Below, one piece after another: positions 19,348 through 29,764 of a stretch of DNA of 64,000 nt. The DNA is from Thelonectria olida (taxonomy: Eukaryota > Ascomycota > Sordariomycetes > Hypocreales > Nectriaceae). Numbering within the stretch: position 1 is the stretch's first letter; each line of letters begins with the position of its first letter. The stretch is taken from assembly GCA_020736575.1 (NCBI GenBank), contig JAGPYM010000063.1:62001-126000 (forward strand), written 5' to 3'. The notes beneath the pieces were generated by a model. That model was not told where the DNA came from. It ran no database searches and saw only the letters and a list, made by a program, of their open reading frames with translations. The position numbers were made by a program, and so were the translations under genes.

Positions 19348-19434
19348 ATGCTTAGTCAGGGGACTGTGCCCCTAGCCTGCCGACAGGGGGGACTGTGCCC
19401 CGAGCACACAGGACCTGTGCGCCTAGACGGCGCC
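19348..19434 (-). repeat. Right terminal inverted repeat of MULE-C (87 bp)
   Basis: Perfect inverted copy of 16506-16592, ending GACGGCGCC at 19434. Confidence 0.92.
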
Positions 19435-19680
19435 TCAACAATATCGTATGCTTTGTCACTCCCTCCTGAGCTGCGATCTTGCCAAGGGAAACGCCCGATT
19501 TGTACATGTACTTAATCTTCGTTCTCTTGTGAGGCGAATGATGTGTTTTAGGATGAATTCGAGGCATGATATTATTGAATTATTGCGTGATGAAGTTGAT
19601 GCTGTTACAATGTTGCGTCGCGAAGCTAAGATGTAAGAGCGGGGTTGACGGGAAATTGTCGGAACTTTTGCACACCACTG
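19435..19680 (-). pseudogene. 5' half of a Tc1/mariner-like element cut by MULE-C
   Basis: Read on the minus strand, the piece begins at 19680 with CAGTGGTGTGCAAAAGT, a Tc1-type terminal repeat, next to a TA at 19681-19682. A transposase start (ATG at 19567) follows with a helix-turn-helix: KRTKIKYMYKSGVSLGKIAA then EGVTKHTIL. It then runs straight into the inverted repeat of MULE-C at 19434. The catalytic part of the transposase is not on the other side of the MULE pair, so it has been lost or moved. Confidence 0.8.
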
Positions 19681-19682
19681 TA

Positions 19683-21326
19683 GCTTCACCAGTGTCACCC
19701 AAGGAAAACCTCCATACCCAAATCATCATCTTGCATTTAATCAATCCCCTTCTGTATCACCGCCGGTTGCACATTACATATGCATGTGACGTGAGAGGCT
19801 GCGTGGACAGTTGGATGATCTTGCATGGGTATATGGGCTCATATTCGTCTTCATTGCCCCAGACTACGGAGCCGCTGCCAGCTCATTCACATCGTCTGGT
19901 CTGCGGGCGAGCATTTCAGAACATGCGGAGGAAATCTCTCTAGTTATAACTATAGATTTTTACTAATCACACCACTGACCTTATTTCCTGGGTAGCACTC
20001 CGCCCCCCGAATGCAACACTCTGCTGCACCTATGCCGATCCTTTTAATGCTACGGCGCAATGTTCAGTTGTCGTTTCCCTAAGCAGCCACCACTGCGAGT
20101 TAGGAGGGATGCGGGATGCGGGATGCGTCAGCAGTTACGACCACAGCCTCCCGTTGTCTCATTGAGGGTGCCCCATGCAAGGCATGCGAGGCTGCTGCTC
20201 CTCACCAAATTCGCGACTAAAGTCATACACTAATTCTTGGTGGGAAGTCCTTGAAGATGGTGGGAGACGCATCCCTAGGCAGCCTTACATCAGAGTAAGC
20301 TTCTGAAGCTCTCTGTCCAGTTTCTGGCATCATAAACCGAGAGGATGAACGTCCCGGGACCTACGGTTGAACTTGATCGACGTGCTGAAAGAACTAAGGT
20401 AGGAGGACCCTTTGCAAGGCTGACTGCAACATGGTCGATAACCACGCTCCACCATGTCCCCCAAAAACGTGGCAGCCAAGGTTACATACCTGGGTCGGCA
20501 GATAGGGACACTATTTGACTCGTTGACTCCCACTTCCAACACAAATGCGCTCTGGTGACATTCAGGCCATAAGCCATTGGTAGCAACCGCACTTGTGGAG
20601 TGTACATTCCCTTTGCCTCGAGCTGGTAATGCGACACAAACAGTGGATCCAGCCGCCCTGCTCGGTCGTTTGCTGTCAGTTTACGTACGAGGTCCCTTGC
20701 GGCGATGGAGCTATCTCGTCTCCGCAAGGAAATAACGCGGGTACTCTGACATCGTAATGAGGAAATAGAGGGAGCAGTGGATAATCAGCTGAAGTGCTCC
20801 GGGGCCAAGTAGAAAATCATACCTCGATACCACGAAGGGTAATGAGTGTGTGGTTGGGTTTGGGTGTTATCACATTTTCCAATGTTTATCATAGTGACGC
20901 TGATTGTACCGACATTGGACGAGCGAGGGGGAGGGAGGCTGGCTCGTTTTTTTCTTTGGTGCCTCCCGTTATTTACGAAACTCGTCAATAATAATTCTAA
21001 CCCAACCATCGGGCTTCCTGCGTGAGGGAAATTGTAGACATGTTCCATCCTGATGATTCTTGGTTTTTTTGCTCTCATCTCTGACCCCCCTCCGATTGCA
21101 GCACCAGTTTTGCGCTCTCGCAGCCCCTCACCCTTCTGAGCGCCCGTTCACAGCGAGCTTGCTCAACTTTACCGCTCAGTTCGTCGAGTTTGTTTACTTT
21201 ATTCTCTCTCGCAATCTTTGACGAGTCTAACAGCACGTCAGAAGAACGAGACGACGCGACATAAACGAGTCTAGAGCAGACGACGAGAGAGGGAGCTCAT
21301 CGCAGACTCAGCGAGGGGTTTGTGGA
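19683..21326. other. Intergenic region upstream of snf4, with one possible minus-strand exon
   Basis: Most of these 1.6 kb show nothing nameable. On the minus strand, about 20727-20487 is an open frame (LTANDRAGRLDPLFVSHYQL ... RAHLCWKWES) ending in a good donor (CCCAG|GTATGT). It could be an exon of an unknown gene, but I found no clear continuation and recognise no family. The last 300 bp carry the pyrimidine-rich stretches typical of a fungal promoter and should serve snf4. Confidence 0.4.
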
Positions 21327-23410
21327 ATGGTGGGAAATCCAGAGCTTGGGCGAGGGAGCGGCCCTCCTGAGCACCAAGATGGCGGCGCCACATTCACCAC
21401 GGGCCGCGACAACGACAAAGCCGCCGCCGCCGACCGATTTCACGATGACCAGGGAGGAGCAGAAGGAGAAAGTATAGCGGACCGATTCTTGAGTTCGGAG
21501 CAGCAGAAACTAAAAGCACCTTCAGAACGACAGCAACAAACTGAGCAGCAGCCCCGGATAACTCGGGGTCGAAGCCGAACAGACGCTGGAAGCACTAGCG
21601 TTGATCTGGGCGCTCTGGGCGGTGCTCTACCAATTCCGGTGCCAGTACAAGGACCGGTGGACAATTGGCTACTATCTACTGATTACTTTGCGTCGTCGTT
21701 TGGACCTGTGAATGGTGGGTCTGCTGTCCCTGAGAAAGAAGCCGACTTTGCGAAAGACAAGTGCCAGCAATAATCGTGCAGGAGTTGGAACAAGTGGCAT
21801 TCACAATCTGTTCAGCATAGCAGCTGCTAATACTACTACCACTACTCCTCTAGCGAATACTGCCACCACTGCCACCACCACTCCAACCGCGGCGGGACAC
21901 GACCATGTCCCTCAGTTTGTCGCTCCGTCATCCTACCTCCGTCCTCGCCACAGGCTTTCCAACCGGAGCGCAATGGCGCACACCAAGTCAAAGCCCTTGA
22001 GCCCTCTCGACAAAGAGCAGCTACAGGGTCTGGTACGTGTTTTCTTCTTCTATGCTCCTGTCTACCTTGTTTGTGCACTCCCATTTGGTCTTGTTTTCAG
22101 CCTTTCTTTTCCCCGCCATTAGGCTTCTGCCCACACCTTTACCCGTCCGCCCGCCCGGGATGCGTCCGCGGGCCTCGTCGTCCCTCACGCTCGTGGGCTC
22201 ATTTACGGTGCGCGGTGCTTTGAGCACATACCCTTCCTCGTCGACTCGAACGCCCCAAGAACGACATTGGAATTGGGAATATTGGCTGCATTTACGTCTG
22301 GATATTCCTTTTGCATCTCAACTAACGACGCTCTCGTCTTGTAGAACGCGATTCGCGATTTCCTCAAAGTTCGTACCTGCTACGATGTCCTGCCCCTCTC
22401 CTTCCGCCTTATCGTCCTCGATACCGATTTGCTCATCAAGGAGAGCATCAACATCCTGACACAGAACTGTGCGTTCCCTCGACTCTCCTTCCGATCCTTC
22501 AAACGCTGTACCCGACGTCAATGCTAATTCCTCTGGGCAGCAATCGTATCAGCTCCTCTGTGGGACTCTCGATCTGGTCGATTCGCTGGTATCCTTACCA
22601 GCACCGACTTCATCAATGTCATCCAATACTACTGCCAGTTTCCTGACGAGATGAGCAAACTCGATCAGTTCCGTCTCAGTAGCCTACGAGGTTTGTCTCG
22701 ATATCCTCCAAGGCACCAACTTCGTTCTAACTGTCAGCGCAGACATTGAAAAAGCCATCGGAGCGATCCCCATAGAAACGGTTTCGGTTCACCCCAACAA
22801 ACCCCTATACGGAGCATGCCGTCGTATGCTAAAGACTCGAGCCCGACGAATTCCCCTCGTTGATTTCGATAGCGAGACCGGCAAGGAGACGGTTTTGTCC
22901 GTCATCACCCAGTATCGAATCCTCAAGTTCATCGCCGTCAACAACGAGAACAACACAATTTTGCTCAAGAAGACGCTGCGCGACATCGGCCTTGGAACCT
23001 ATACCAACCTGGCCACGGCCCGGATGAGTAGTTCTGTGCTCGATGTCGTGCACATGATGGTCGAGAAGAACATCAGCTGCGCCCCCATTCTTGATCGCGA
23101 GGACAGGGTGCTCAACGTCTTCGAGGCCGTGGATGTCATTCCATGTATTAAGGGCGGAGTGTATGACGACCTCGATGGATCGGTGGGTGAGGCCCTATGC
23201 AAGCGCCCCGACGAGAGCCCGGGCATCTATACTTGCAGTGCCGAGGATCGATTAGACTCGATTTTCGACACGATTCGAAAGAGCAGAGTGCATCGACTGG
23301 TCGTGGTCGACGACGAGAACAGGCTGAAGGGCATCATCTCAATCTCTGACATTCTCAAATACGTCTTGCTGCCCGGTGTAGAGGATACACTCGCAAGCAT
23401 CTACAGCTAA
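21327..23410 (+). CDS. snf4: AMP-activated protein kinase gamma subunit Snf4 (four CBS domains)
   Basis: Five exons fit in one frame: 21327-21714, 21782-22032, 22345-22468, 22541-22690, 22743-23410, giving 526 residues. The last ~330 match yeast Snf4 throughout: AIRDFLKVRTCYDVLPLSFR, IVSAPLWDSRSGRFAGILT, TDFINVIQYY, RIPLVDFDSETGKETVLSV, TQYRILKF, KGGVYDDLDGSVGEAL, SRVHRLVVVDDENRLKGI. The four CBS motifs bind adenine nucleotides; with the Snf1 kinase and a beta subunit the protein controls glucose derepression and energy balance in cytoplasm and nucleus. The N-terminal ~215 residues are low-complexity (Gln-, Asp- and Thr-rich) and are the uncertain part: the core could instead start at the ATG at 21973 (MAHTKSKPLSPLDKEQ). 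Intron 2 (about 312 bp) is unusually long for this window. Confidence 0.92.
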
Positions 23411-23629
23411 CCCCTCGCAGGGCTTCTTGTGGTGCTAGCGATGGGATCTGGGCGATCTGGCCTCATCATTCTAGCCGGCGTTGCTGGTTTTGTGTACCTG
23501 TGGTTGTCGCCGAAATATAAGCATTCGCCAATCTCGCGACCACGGTGGCCTGACAGACGATTCCAACGAGGAAGCCGAGGTTGAGTAGGTGTTCAAGTCG
23601 TTCTAAGGGAACATCGATCTAACGGAGGC

Positions 23630-24300
23630 AGTATAATTGCCCTACATGGCCTCGGGTCAAACGTTGACTGGTCGTGGACATGGAAGGACGGCGACAAGCG
23701 TATCAACTGGCTTCGAGACCTCGATATGCTACGTGCGAAGGCGCCCAAGTTGAGGATCATCGTGTACAACTCCGAGTCAAGATGGCACGCGGACACCCCG
23801 AGGGCGCGCCTCCAGCTCTGCGGAGAGCAGCTTATGCACAGGTACACTCGTTCCGCGACGGCTCTGGCCCCCCATTGTCTTCGTCGGCAATAGCCAAGGA
23901 GGAAATGTCATCATGCATATAAGCTGGTGTGCCCACCCGTGCCGCGCTTTGAGCTAATCTGCGGTGTCGAGGGCCTCCTGCAAGCCAACTGCGAGGACAA
24001 ATACAAGTACTTGCCTGAGGCGACTTGTCGGCCAAGTGTTTCTGGGCACTCCTTTCTGGGACACGAAGTGGCAACCGTTCGCCAATTCTGTCGCACAGCT
24101 TACGCGACCAGCAGTCCCAGGAACCCATGGAGCGATAATGAATTGTTGGCGAACTACAGAGTTGGCTCTCGTTGACTCGTCTCGTAATCCCCTCAGCTCC
24201 GAGTCGGCGCAATCTGACCCGATCCTGCGGCCAAGGTTGCAGCTTTGGGCAGCGGCTGAAGCTGCCTCGTGCATTGATAGAAACCGAAGCCACGACTGAG
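23630..24300 (+). pseudogene. Decayed alpha/beta-hydrolase domain of a fungal NLR-like (DUF676-type) protein
   Basis: Pieces are readable in different frames: IALHGLGSNVDWSWTWKDG, then INWLRDLDM, a segment like RIIVYNSESRWHADTPRARL, the nucleophile elbow VFVGNSQGGNVI, and further on VFLGTPFWDTKWQPFA. In fungi this hydrolase module commonly sits at the N-terminus of NACHT or NB-ARC/ankyrin proteins involved in non-self recognition. Frameshifts separate the blocks, and no NTPase or repeat domain follows before 24360, so it is a truncated relic. The 5' part (23411-23629) contains an ATG and a hydrophobic stretch (GLIILAGVAGFVYLWL) whose relation to it is unclear. Confidence 0.7.
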
Positions 24301-24519
24301 TTCAACTGCACGGTACTATTAGTTCACCTGTTTCCTGAGCGTCTGTCAATATTTTGAGGTGATTATGGACAAGACCGACATCACCGTAAGAAGGTATGCC
24401 GATTCAAACATGTGGTGTTAAGACTGGACAATTTCTAATTGCCCACCTCACTCAACGACAAACAATTTCGTTGTTTCTCCTGAGAGACTTTCAGAACTCA
24501 GGCTTCTGAAGTTCATGAC

Positions 24520-24963
24520 GCTTACTGCCATCACAAAAGCTCGTGCTTGTTGGGTATTGCGCTTGTGGAAAGACATCGCTGCTCCGCGCGCTTCTCCGTA
24601 GCCAAGCGTCCTCAGATGTGAGTATTCCCCTTCTTTCTTTCCGTATCCATCATCCTGCCATGAGCACATGAGCGGCAACTGACTCCACATTAATAGCGAG
24701 GGTCAAGTACGCAGCTACGCTGTTGAACCAACCAGCCCGTGCAATTTGACCAATGTCCTGACGACTACCAATGTCTCGTTAAGACTGACACAGATGAAGT
24801 AAAGCTCGTGCGGCTTGCGCTATGGGATACTGCTGGGGCATTTGAGTACAATCGCTTGGAGCCGCTCAAGCACCCAGACTCGCACGCCATTCTCATTAGT
24901 TTCGCCGTCGATGCGCTTTGGTCGTTCGAAAACCTGGAAGAAAAGGCAAGACTTGCCATATAG
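24520..24963 (+). pseudogene. Rho-family small GTPase relic
   Basis: The P-loop KLVLVGYCACGKTSLL near 24537 matches the Rho consensus KLV.VGDGACGKT. After a probable intron (donor near 24618, acceptor near 24696) come FDQCPDDYQ and the G3 region LALWDTAGAFEYNRLEPL with PDSHAILISFAVD, close to Rho1/Cdc42-type proteins. A one-base frame change separates VEPT from FDQ, the usual Gln after DTAG is Ala, and the frame stops at 24961-24963 before the G4 (TKxD) and G5 motifs and the CAAX tail. It therefore cannot make a working GTPase. Confidence 0.75.
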
Positions 24964-26176
24964 TCAAAGTCACTTCAAACTGGATTGCAAGGATTAACGG
25001 TTACTAATATTGAAACGAACCTAGACGAAATCCCTTCTTTGCAATTGCCGCGCGCTTCACGTACGTGATACGGTCCTGTACGAACTCATCCGGAGGTTCG
25101 TCATATTGAACAGAGGCAGGTGATAGACTTGAGGGAGGTGACGACGTAGGGACAGGAGATGGTGTAAGAGACGTTGAATTTGGTATCATTATAGTCAATG
25201 GGGACGGCAAGGTTGGAGTTGAAGACTCCATAACAATAGCATACAAGCAGGTTGTTATCGACTTGATTGTTTTATTTGAGTGGAAAACTCAGCTGTTCTC
25301 AGGGGTTCATTCCGTACTGCATGTTCTAACTGCATTAGTCTAAGATTCAGCCACCCCGATCTATTTATAGCCAGACCGGTCCAGACCATTAAGACCGGTC
25401 CGACCATGGTCTTGAGAAATCCTCAGACCAGACCAAGTCAGACCAGACCATCCCGATCACTGTGTTGGAGCAACCAAGCTGGGGAGAACCTAGCTTCAGA
25501 CTGACCTACCCATGCATATATCAGATATCAATCAATCCATCAATCAAATCAGATATGAGCCGTAAACTATCAGTTCAGATCAGATTTGGACTCGGATCTG
25601 ATTTGATTGATCTGACGGCAGCGCTGGCTACATGACTGGTATGTATACGCTATCAGACTCTCTTTGCGCGAGGGAAAGGGTCCAACGCCCTTTTGGATGC
25701 ACATGCTCTACCTTGCGCATGATTCAACTTGGCCGTACCTACTTGGCAGGGCTACCTCGCGATATGACGAACATTGGTTCATCCTAGCTATCCCAGCTCG
25801 GGACCCCGCTATTCGCTCTTATATCCCAGAGAAACTCTGAAGGGGGAACCATCCCCATAGCCGCCCTAAATCTGGGAGAGCGTGAACTGGATATGGTTAA
25901 AATCTGTCGCGTTGACGGATAAACGCGATCCAGCAGATACTGGGTAAAGTACGAATAGAGGAGGTCGTGTTTGACTTAGTGAAGCCGAAAGTCCTTTGCG
26001 TAGGTAGGTCGGGGTTGACGTGAATCCCTTCGACGTCTATTTATAAATGGTGTAGCTAAGTGGATTGGGGGTAAGCATTTTGGTGAACTACGGAGAGGTT
26101 TGGGAAAAGCACCACGTTTAAGTAGAAGCCGTTTGACCGTTGCTTTCACGAAGCGTTCGATTTTCTCGGCAGTCCT
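24964..26176. other. Gene-poor stretch with GACCGGTC-like repeats and a small hairpin
   Basis: At about 25370-25460 short motifs AGACCGGTCC and CAGACCAGACCA recur. A 16-bp perfect inverted repeat, ATCAATCAAATCAGAT at 25539-25554 and its complement at 25596-25611, follows. A minus-strand frame at 25228-25004 (Ser/Thr/Pro-rich, then EFVQDRITYVKRAAIAKK) could be the start of a lost gene or transposon but is unrecognised. Nothing else is supported. Confidence 0.5.
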
Positions 26177-26784
26177 TCAGGAGTTTAACTGGTCGGCTGT
26201 GATCCATGATTTACATACAGGACAGGTGTAGTGGCGTCTAAATAACCATTGACTGAAGCAACTTGAGTGAAAGAAGTGGCCGCATCGTAAATGACGGATT
26301 ACGTCCTCGTCCAGCATTGGCTCCAAACAAATTGTACTGAGAAGTAGTCAGAAAATGGAGTTGACGTAGTATTAGACTCGCGTGCCCACCAGGCATCAAA
26401 ACCGGATGCGATGTTCGCCGCATCATTCGTTTCGGCCTTCCACTGCTTGTAAGTTCGTGCTGGGGCAACTTGGTCCAGGTCCAGCATCACCGGCTCAGAA
26501 CTGTCGTCGCTAATCAACTCAGACCTATCGTCGCTGGACATAGTCCCGTATCCCGCGGCCACTGCATCTCGCCTTCGATGCCTGTAAGATCTCCCAAGCC
26601 AATATCTTGGTGTACCTCAGCATATATTACCACCTAGTTCATGAGGGCGGGGAACAAACATCACATAAAACGTTAGTCCTAGGACGTAGATGGCGATGAA
26701 GACGAGTGCCAACGGCAAGTCCGTGGCTGGCGGCAAGTGCTTGTGAGTCTCGTCGGATGTAACTGTAGGAATAACGATTACCAT
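26177..26784 (-). CDS. TM-anchored RING-H2 protein (probable E3 ubiquitin ligase), copy 1
   Basis: Exon 1 from the ATG at 26784 encodes a short N-terminus and one membrane helix (LPLALVFIAIYVLGLTFYVM). A middle exon ends at 26400 (basic RHRRRDAVAAGYG, then TYKQWKAE). The last exon is 26336-26177. Joining donor 26399 to acceptor 26337 gives a full RING-H2: ACTICLEP ... LRCGHFFHSSC ... YTCPVC. Such proteins recruit E2 enzymes and ubiquitinate membrane or secretory cargo. The exon 1 to exon 2 junction could not be resolved in frame, so the gene may be damaged there or use a site I missed. A paralogue lies at 31461-31980. Confidence 0.7.
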
Positions 26785-27286
26785 GCTGAAGATGGCAGGG
26801 TCTATTTTATGAATCGATTAAATTCTAGGTGTCACAAATCTGATCATATAATTGCTTGATTTGGCCCGTTCATTCGCAGCATAAAGGGGTCGTATCCTTG
26901 GGCGAGAAAACTATGATGTCACCTAATCCAAGCCCAAGCTAACAGTAGTGGTCTGCAGCAATACAGGCCACAAGGATTACAAATGTCAAATCTGTACTCG
27001 CCATTTCCCATGAAATCGGTAGACATCATAAGTATCCTATACATGCATGGCGCGTCGCCTGGTCGGTTCTGCTAGCGGCCGGCCTTAGAGTGTCATGCGC
27101 ATCGATGACAGAGTCCTGACGTTGCTCGGCTGGCTCGTTGGCGGCGTGCGGGCGATGCTGCGTACGACGGTTGTGGACTCGTCCCCTAGCGGCGACACGC
27201 TTGACCTTGGCATGGAATTATGGATGTGTCACTTTTTCAGAGAATTCTAGCATAACTAACCAATAGCCTTTACTATTAGTATTAGT
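26785..27286. other. Upstream region of RING copy 1, no gene seen
   Basis: About 500 bp between the RING-H2 start and the pogo-1 element. It should include the RING promoter. I see no coding signal or repeat that I can name. Confidence 0.4.
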
Positions 27287-27288
27287 TA

Positions 27289-29132
27289 ACGTCATTCACA
27301 AGCGAGCGGGACAGACAAGCCAGCGGAACATTTCCCACTACCCCTCGCATTTATTATTCAATTGCAATACAATAATAGAAAAAGTCTATTTAGGTTAACT
27401 AGACCTAGATTCGCCAGACGATTCTGCATCTTCTAAACAGGTTCTTACATTATGGCCTGTCTTCCAGCAATTGCCACAGCGCCGAATGCCCGCCGCAGCC
27501 CGCCTCGACCGACCACCATTCTGTCGCATTTTTTGAGCCACCTGCCGATCAATATCCCTTTTGTGCCAGAAAATCCTGAGAATCCCCTACAGTAAGGGCC
27601 CCTCCTTGCCGTACATGTGTCTTTTTGGCTCTCCGACGTTTACTGAGTGTCTCATTTGCTGCTCGGAGTGACTTGTTCTGCTCGCCCAAAAGCACTATCT
27701 CATGCATTATTGCCTGTGCCCCCTTTGCAAACTGGTCGATAGCATTACAAATTGGGGTCGGAGAGCTTCCCTGATGATGGGCAATTCGATCCTTGACATA
27801 GGCAGACTGTGAGAGGGCTTGTGTTGGGTTGCATGGCGTTAAAGAGACCCAAGGGTCGGTCCCTTCCGGAGGAGGGCCAGTCGGTGTTGGAGTCCGTAAC
27901 TTGACATCCAGCTTCGATAGGACTGCCTGAGGATCATGAGGTACTAAACCGGCCCCTTTGAACCCCCCTTTGATGTTGCTTTCTGTAAAAACAGAAGAGA
28001 AGACATCTTTAAAAGCAGTAAAGAACTCGACCTTAGTCAGGTGGGTAACGTGGTACTTTCTGAGCTCTTCAATCTTGCGACCGTATGCCCGCTTTAAGGG
28101 ACTAAAGATTCCAACGTCGAGTGGCTGAAGAAGATGCGATGAATGCGCAGGCATACAAATCGGAATAATACTCCTGGCCTTGCAGAACTGCTCGAACTCG
28201 GCAGATTGGTTAATCTCGTGGCCGTCAATTACTAACATTCGATATTTGCCCTTTGTGATGGAGGCAGTATGTCTATCGGAATGCTGTATCCAGTCAAGGC
28301 CAGTTGAATTATCAGTCCATCCATTTGCAGTAGGCTTAATGACCCAGGAGGGCGGGAGGTTGCATTCCGTGTACCAATCGCCGAGGTGGTAGGACCCTTT
28401 GACCACGATAAACGGCGGGATCGCCCAACCTTCAGCATTAACTGCTTGGATTACTGTAACCCATTCTCGATTGCCAGGCTGCACTGCTTTTGCCTTTCCA
28501 CGCCGTTCAGCGCCGGTAACTACCATTGCAGACGAGATTATACCCATCATAAACCCAGTCTCGTCGAAGTTATAGAAATCCGCATCAAGGATGCCGTACT
28601 TGGCCTTCATATTTTGCACAAGCTGAAACCACGCGTCAATGATGGTTGAATCTTCGCATAGGGCTCTCTGATAGTCATACGCGCGATTAAAACGCATCTT
28701 GAGCTCTGGTTATCGCTGGACGAAGTGTGAAGCCGAGTGCTGCCCGACGCGTCCTGAGTCGCGTTCTGACAGGAGGAGGTTGGCCATTTCTTCAACACCA
28801 CTAAGCCGGGGGGGAAATACTCGCGAATCTAGGTCAAGAATGAACTCGACTAAAGTCTCTTCTTCGAGGAGAGTCATTCTCATCGAGTTGGCGCGTATAT
28901 CCTGTCGAGCGCGTCGTCCCTTCATTCTAGCGTGCAAGGTGCTAGGGCTGACTGTATAGATCTTAGCGGCCTCTCGGATACTGAGTTTTCGGTTTTGTTT
29001 GATAGCAGCGATAGCAAGGATGAGATTGGCTTCTTTAGAATTTGAAGACATTGTCAGTGGTCTGAGCAAAGGGGTTGAAAGATAGAAGGGTGAAAATCTA
29101 AGTGGAGAGTCCCGCTCGCTTGTGAATGACGA
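27289..29132 (-). mobile_element. Pogo-1: Fot1/pogo-like DNA transposon
   Basis: Bounded by a 23-bp perfect inverted repeat beginning CGTCATTCACAAGCGAG (27290-27312, inverted at 29109-29131) and flanked by TA (27287-27288 and 29133-29134), the usual target of Tc1/mariner/pogo elements. One transposase gene on the minus strand fills most of it. It sits between two paralogous RING-H2 genes. Confidence 0.88.
27549..29051 (-). pseudogene. Pogo/Fot1-like transposase with one in-frame stop
   Basis: From MSSNSKEANLILAIA the frame shows an N-terminal psq/CENP-B-type helix-turn-helix (SIREAAKIYTVSPSTLHARM), the second DNA-binding helix set, and the DDE core with NFDETG, VIDGHEI and LLQPLDVGIFSP. The tail carries a coiled-coil-like, basic segment (SKRRRAKKT). 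A TAA at 28710-28712 splits the frame just before PELKMRFNRAY, where relatives have a sense codon; CAA-to-TAA would explain it. Otherwise the reading frame continues intact over about 500 residues. Presumably inactive, but only recently so. Confidence 0.88.
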
Positions 29133-29134
29133 TA

Positions 29135-29764
29135 GTTAATACGTAGAAAAATAAAAAAAGATAACTAGTTATAGAATAATATTCTAAGAGTTCCCTTTAG
29201 TTAGTATGTATCACCCTGTGCTCTTCGTGGCCGGCAGTTTTGGCTGAACGCTTCGTGCGGCCCTCCGTAGGTAGCACATGACAGCACTGCTGCCTGGCCA
29301 AGTATTGATTTAGGTATATGTTCAGAGAAAATATCTCGTAGAGGTGGCCGCATGTCTACCTACATAGACCCTCTACCTTGCTTCCCCTTCAATCCTATTC
29401 CGCTCCTTGTGCGGGGCACGTCGGTTCGCAAGTCAATACCAGTTTGCTCCTTAAGCCTACTTCTGCAGCCAACCCGAAAATTCCATCTTCGATGGCCGTC
29501 TCCAGGATCCTGTCCTCTCAGTAGACCGACACGCGCGTCCGTCCTCTCGAGCCATATAGAAAGTGTCGTAACTGCGGTCCGCCCACCCAGCCTTCCGTCG
29601 CTTCCATTATATGCTGCGCCCCGCAGATTGTCAGTTCCGTTTCGCGCTACCTTGCAAGATCTCTCTTGCCAGGCCGACCGTGTCTCGCAGGAGTTCGTCC
29701 ACTTGCATCCTCTCTGTACCCAGACCAGCCAAGTGACGCAGTGTCACCCCTCCTACTAACCAAG
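29135..29764. other. Upstream region of the C2H2 gene
   Basis: About 630 bp rich in C and T from 29380 on, which fits a promoter and 5' leader for the gene starting at 29765. An in-frame ATG at 29666 exists, but the segment behind it is not conserved-looking. I see no other feature. Confidence 0.4.

Larger units (their letters stand above)
16506..19434 (+). mobile_element. MULE-C: intact Mutator-like element
   Basis: 2,929 bp bounded by 87-bp inverted repeats that match perfectly by eye (16506-16592 and 19348-19434), starting GGCGCCGTCTAGGCGC. One uninterrupted transposase frame lies inside. No 9-bp target duplication is seen: the left flank reads AGCAGATCG and the right flank TCAACAATA. Its left end sits nine bases from the right end of MULE-B, and its right end lies inside the transposase of a Tc1/mariner relic. 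Missing duplications on both MULEs suggest a deletion or rearrangement after insertion. Confidence 0.92.
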
